The translations under genes were made by a program, and so were the position numbers. A stretch of DNA of 64,000 nucleotides, from NCBI GenBank assembly GCA_902756345.1, contig CACVQR010000004.1, positions 62,001 to 126,000 on the forward strand, in the 5' to 3' direction. The notes beneath the pieces are model-generated. The model searched no databases. It had not been told where the DNA came from and was given only the letters and a program-made list of their open reading frames with translations. This stretch comes from Fibrobacter succinogenes (GTDB lineage Bacteria > Fibrobacterota > Fibrobacteria > Fibrobacterales > Fibrobacteraceae). Each line of letters begins with the position of its first letter. Position 1 is the stretch's first letter. Shown in pieces: positions 62,980 to 64,000 of this stretch.

Positions 62980-64000
62980 TTATAGCTTCGAGAATTTCTT
63001 CGTCGAAACAGCCTTTCCGTTAAGCATTACCTTAACGAGATAAGTTCCCTTCGGAAGCATTTCGCGGTCAAGCGAAATCGTCGTAGAGCCTGCATTCACG
63101 TTCCGCGACACCCCCATGCGCATTGCACCGGACATATCGTAGAAGTACACTTCGGCAAAGCCGCCCCTCGGGGTAAAGAGTACGCCTGTGGAAGGATTGA
63201 AGGCCACACCACTCTTGAACGGAATTACCGCAAGTGCAGTCGGATTATCAATCTTCTGCGTACCGTCGTAAAGCTCCACACCGTCAATGCCGAAGGTGAA
63301 CATGTCAAAGTTCGGGCCACCGTCACTTGTCATCGAGGTAAACGTAATCGTATTCACGCCCGCGACCAGCTTCACATCTACCTTCGCTTCGGAATACTTC
63401 GTCCAATCGCCAGTCGAGGCGAAACTGAGCGTGCCGGCAGAAGCGCCGTTCACGTTCACCGCCATGTTGCGGGAAGTCGTGCCACCGTTCGTGAAGCGCA
63501 CCGTAAGCGTCGTCTTCGCCTCGGTCTTCGAGAAGATTTCCCAAGTGCCGTAGCTCGAAAGCGCATTGTCAAAGTTATAATAGCCGTTCTTGAGGAAGCC
63601 CTCGTTGGTCGTTTCCGTCACACCCTTGCCATCCTTCGGGGTAGAGGCATCCAGTTCGGACTTGCCGTTGTTCACCACCGGAGTCGTGTCGGCAGGTGCC
63701 GGGTCCTCGCCCACCACGAAGATGCTCGGCTGCTTGAGCGACTTCACCATGTCAGGTAGGTAGTAACCCAAGTGCGGCGGCTGGTTATAGGCCGTATTTT
63801 GAGACGCAACCGCCGTGCGGTAGGTGGCATCGTGCATCAAGGTATAAACACGGTGTTCGCTTGTCACCGGAGTCGAAACGATGTACAGCAACGTCGGATC
63901 CTTTTCGCTACGCACTACCATTTCTTCGCGCCAGTCGCCAAAGAGGTCGGCCACAAGGCTCGGCGTATTCTTGGTGCCATTGCAACCGGTAACACCGAGG
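62980..64000 (-). CDS. Rhamnogalacturonan lyase (PL11-like), C-terminal part with CBM35-like module and tail
   Basis: The 5' end lies beyond the window; about 340 residues remain, in frame to the edge. The first part (VADLFGDWREEMVVRS, TEHRVYTLMHD-like segment, QPPHLGYYLPD) is the end of the PL11 beta-propeller that cleaves rhamnogalacturonan I backbone. Then come a CBM35-like module (GFLKNGYYNFDNALSSYG, TSDGGPNFDMFTFGIDG) and a sorting-like tail (VYFYDMSGAMRMG, LPKGTYLVKVMLNG). First gene of a three-gene pectin unit with the two esterases downstream. Confidence 0.88.
   Translation of the reverse strand, partial: LGVTGCNGTKNTPSLVADLFGDWREEMVVRSEKDPTLLYIVSTPVTSEHRVYTLMHDATYRTAVASQNTAYNQPPHLGYYLPDMVKSLKQPSIFVVGEDPAPADTTPVVNNGKSELDASTPKDGKGVTETTNEGFLKNGYYNFDNALSSYGTWEIFSKTEAKTTLTVRFTNGGTTSRNMAVNVNGASAGTLSFASTGDWTKYSEAKVDVKLVAGVNTITFTSMTSDGGPNFDMFTFGIDGVELYDGTQKIDNPTALAVIPFKSGVAFNPSTGVLFTPRGGFAEVYFYDMSGAMRMGVSRNVNAGSTTISLDREMLPKGTYLVKVMLNGKAVSTKKFSKL

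Noticed and set aside
1-64000. tRNA or rRNA genes
   Set aside because: No cloverleaf-like sequence ending in CCA nor rRNA-like stretch was noticed in any gap; a tRNA scan could still find one missed by eye.

Overview
The window comes from a member of Fibrobacter (phylum Fibrobacterota). Evidence: a lipoprotein with three tandem copies of the Fibrobacter succinogenes major paralogous domain (11699-13897); secreted pectin-degrading enzymes with poly-serine linkers, CBM35-like modules and type IX secretion (Por)-like C-terminal tails (7578-9704, 59152-64000); and an sdhCAB/frdCAB operon fitting a succinate producer. No tRNA, rRNA, CRISPR array or intact insertion sequence was seen.

Layout. 1-2265: end of a sugar aminotransferase, a class I/II aminotransferase gene carrying two repeat elements inside its reading frame, and a small membrane protein. 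2291-6227: a GLUG-repeat surface protein and leuA, preceded by a Leu-rich leader peptide and an attenuator-like terminator. 6296-7390: a decayed island with an internally deleted Abi gene, its promoter and a pseudoknot-forming leader RNA, a dense hairpin element and a RhuM fragment. 7578-9704: pectate lyase. 10143-16202: NfeD protease, FISUMP lipoprotein, flotillin FloA, an S23 four-helix-bundle gene bracketed by inverted heptamer repeats, and a hypothetical membrane protein. 16203-21349: polar amino acid uptake with three binding lipoproteins but one permease and one ATPase. 22124-28371: fumarate reductase/succinate dehydrogenase, ndk and a SurA/PpiC-like lipoprotein. 28500-33679: purL and two membrane-anchored unknowns. 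34300-48036: surface polysaccharide genes (glycosyltransferases, flippase, FdtA/FdtB-like amino-sugar enzymes, acyltransferase, Wzi-like protein), interrupted by rpsD and an EAL regulator. 48039-51464: EIIA domain, amino-sugar kinase-like protein, an OppB-type permease, dapB. 51613-55918: MoxR/DUF58/transglutaminase operon. 56059-59137: lipoprotein, ArnA-like sugar enzyme, ArnC-like transferase, endonuclease IV. 59152-64000: two SGNH acetylesterases and the end of a rhamnogalacturonan lyase.

How the genes work together. Pectate lyase, rhamnogalacturonan lyase and CE12-type esterases form a secreted pectin-attack set. The polysaccharide genes probably build an envelope glycan containing a 3-acylamino-3,6-dideoxyhexose that is flipped, extended and held at the outer membrane.

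Most unusual features. Intergenic gaps repeatedly hold arrays of degenerate 7-bp units, often followed by their inverted form around a GC-rich mini-hairpin. Related elements occur in frame in an aminotransferase gene. Six genes have TATATT ending 6-7 bases before ATG, which suggests leaderless mRNAs. The leu leader shows the classical mutually exclusive hairpins of ribosome-mediated attenuation.
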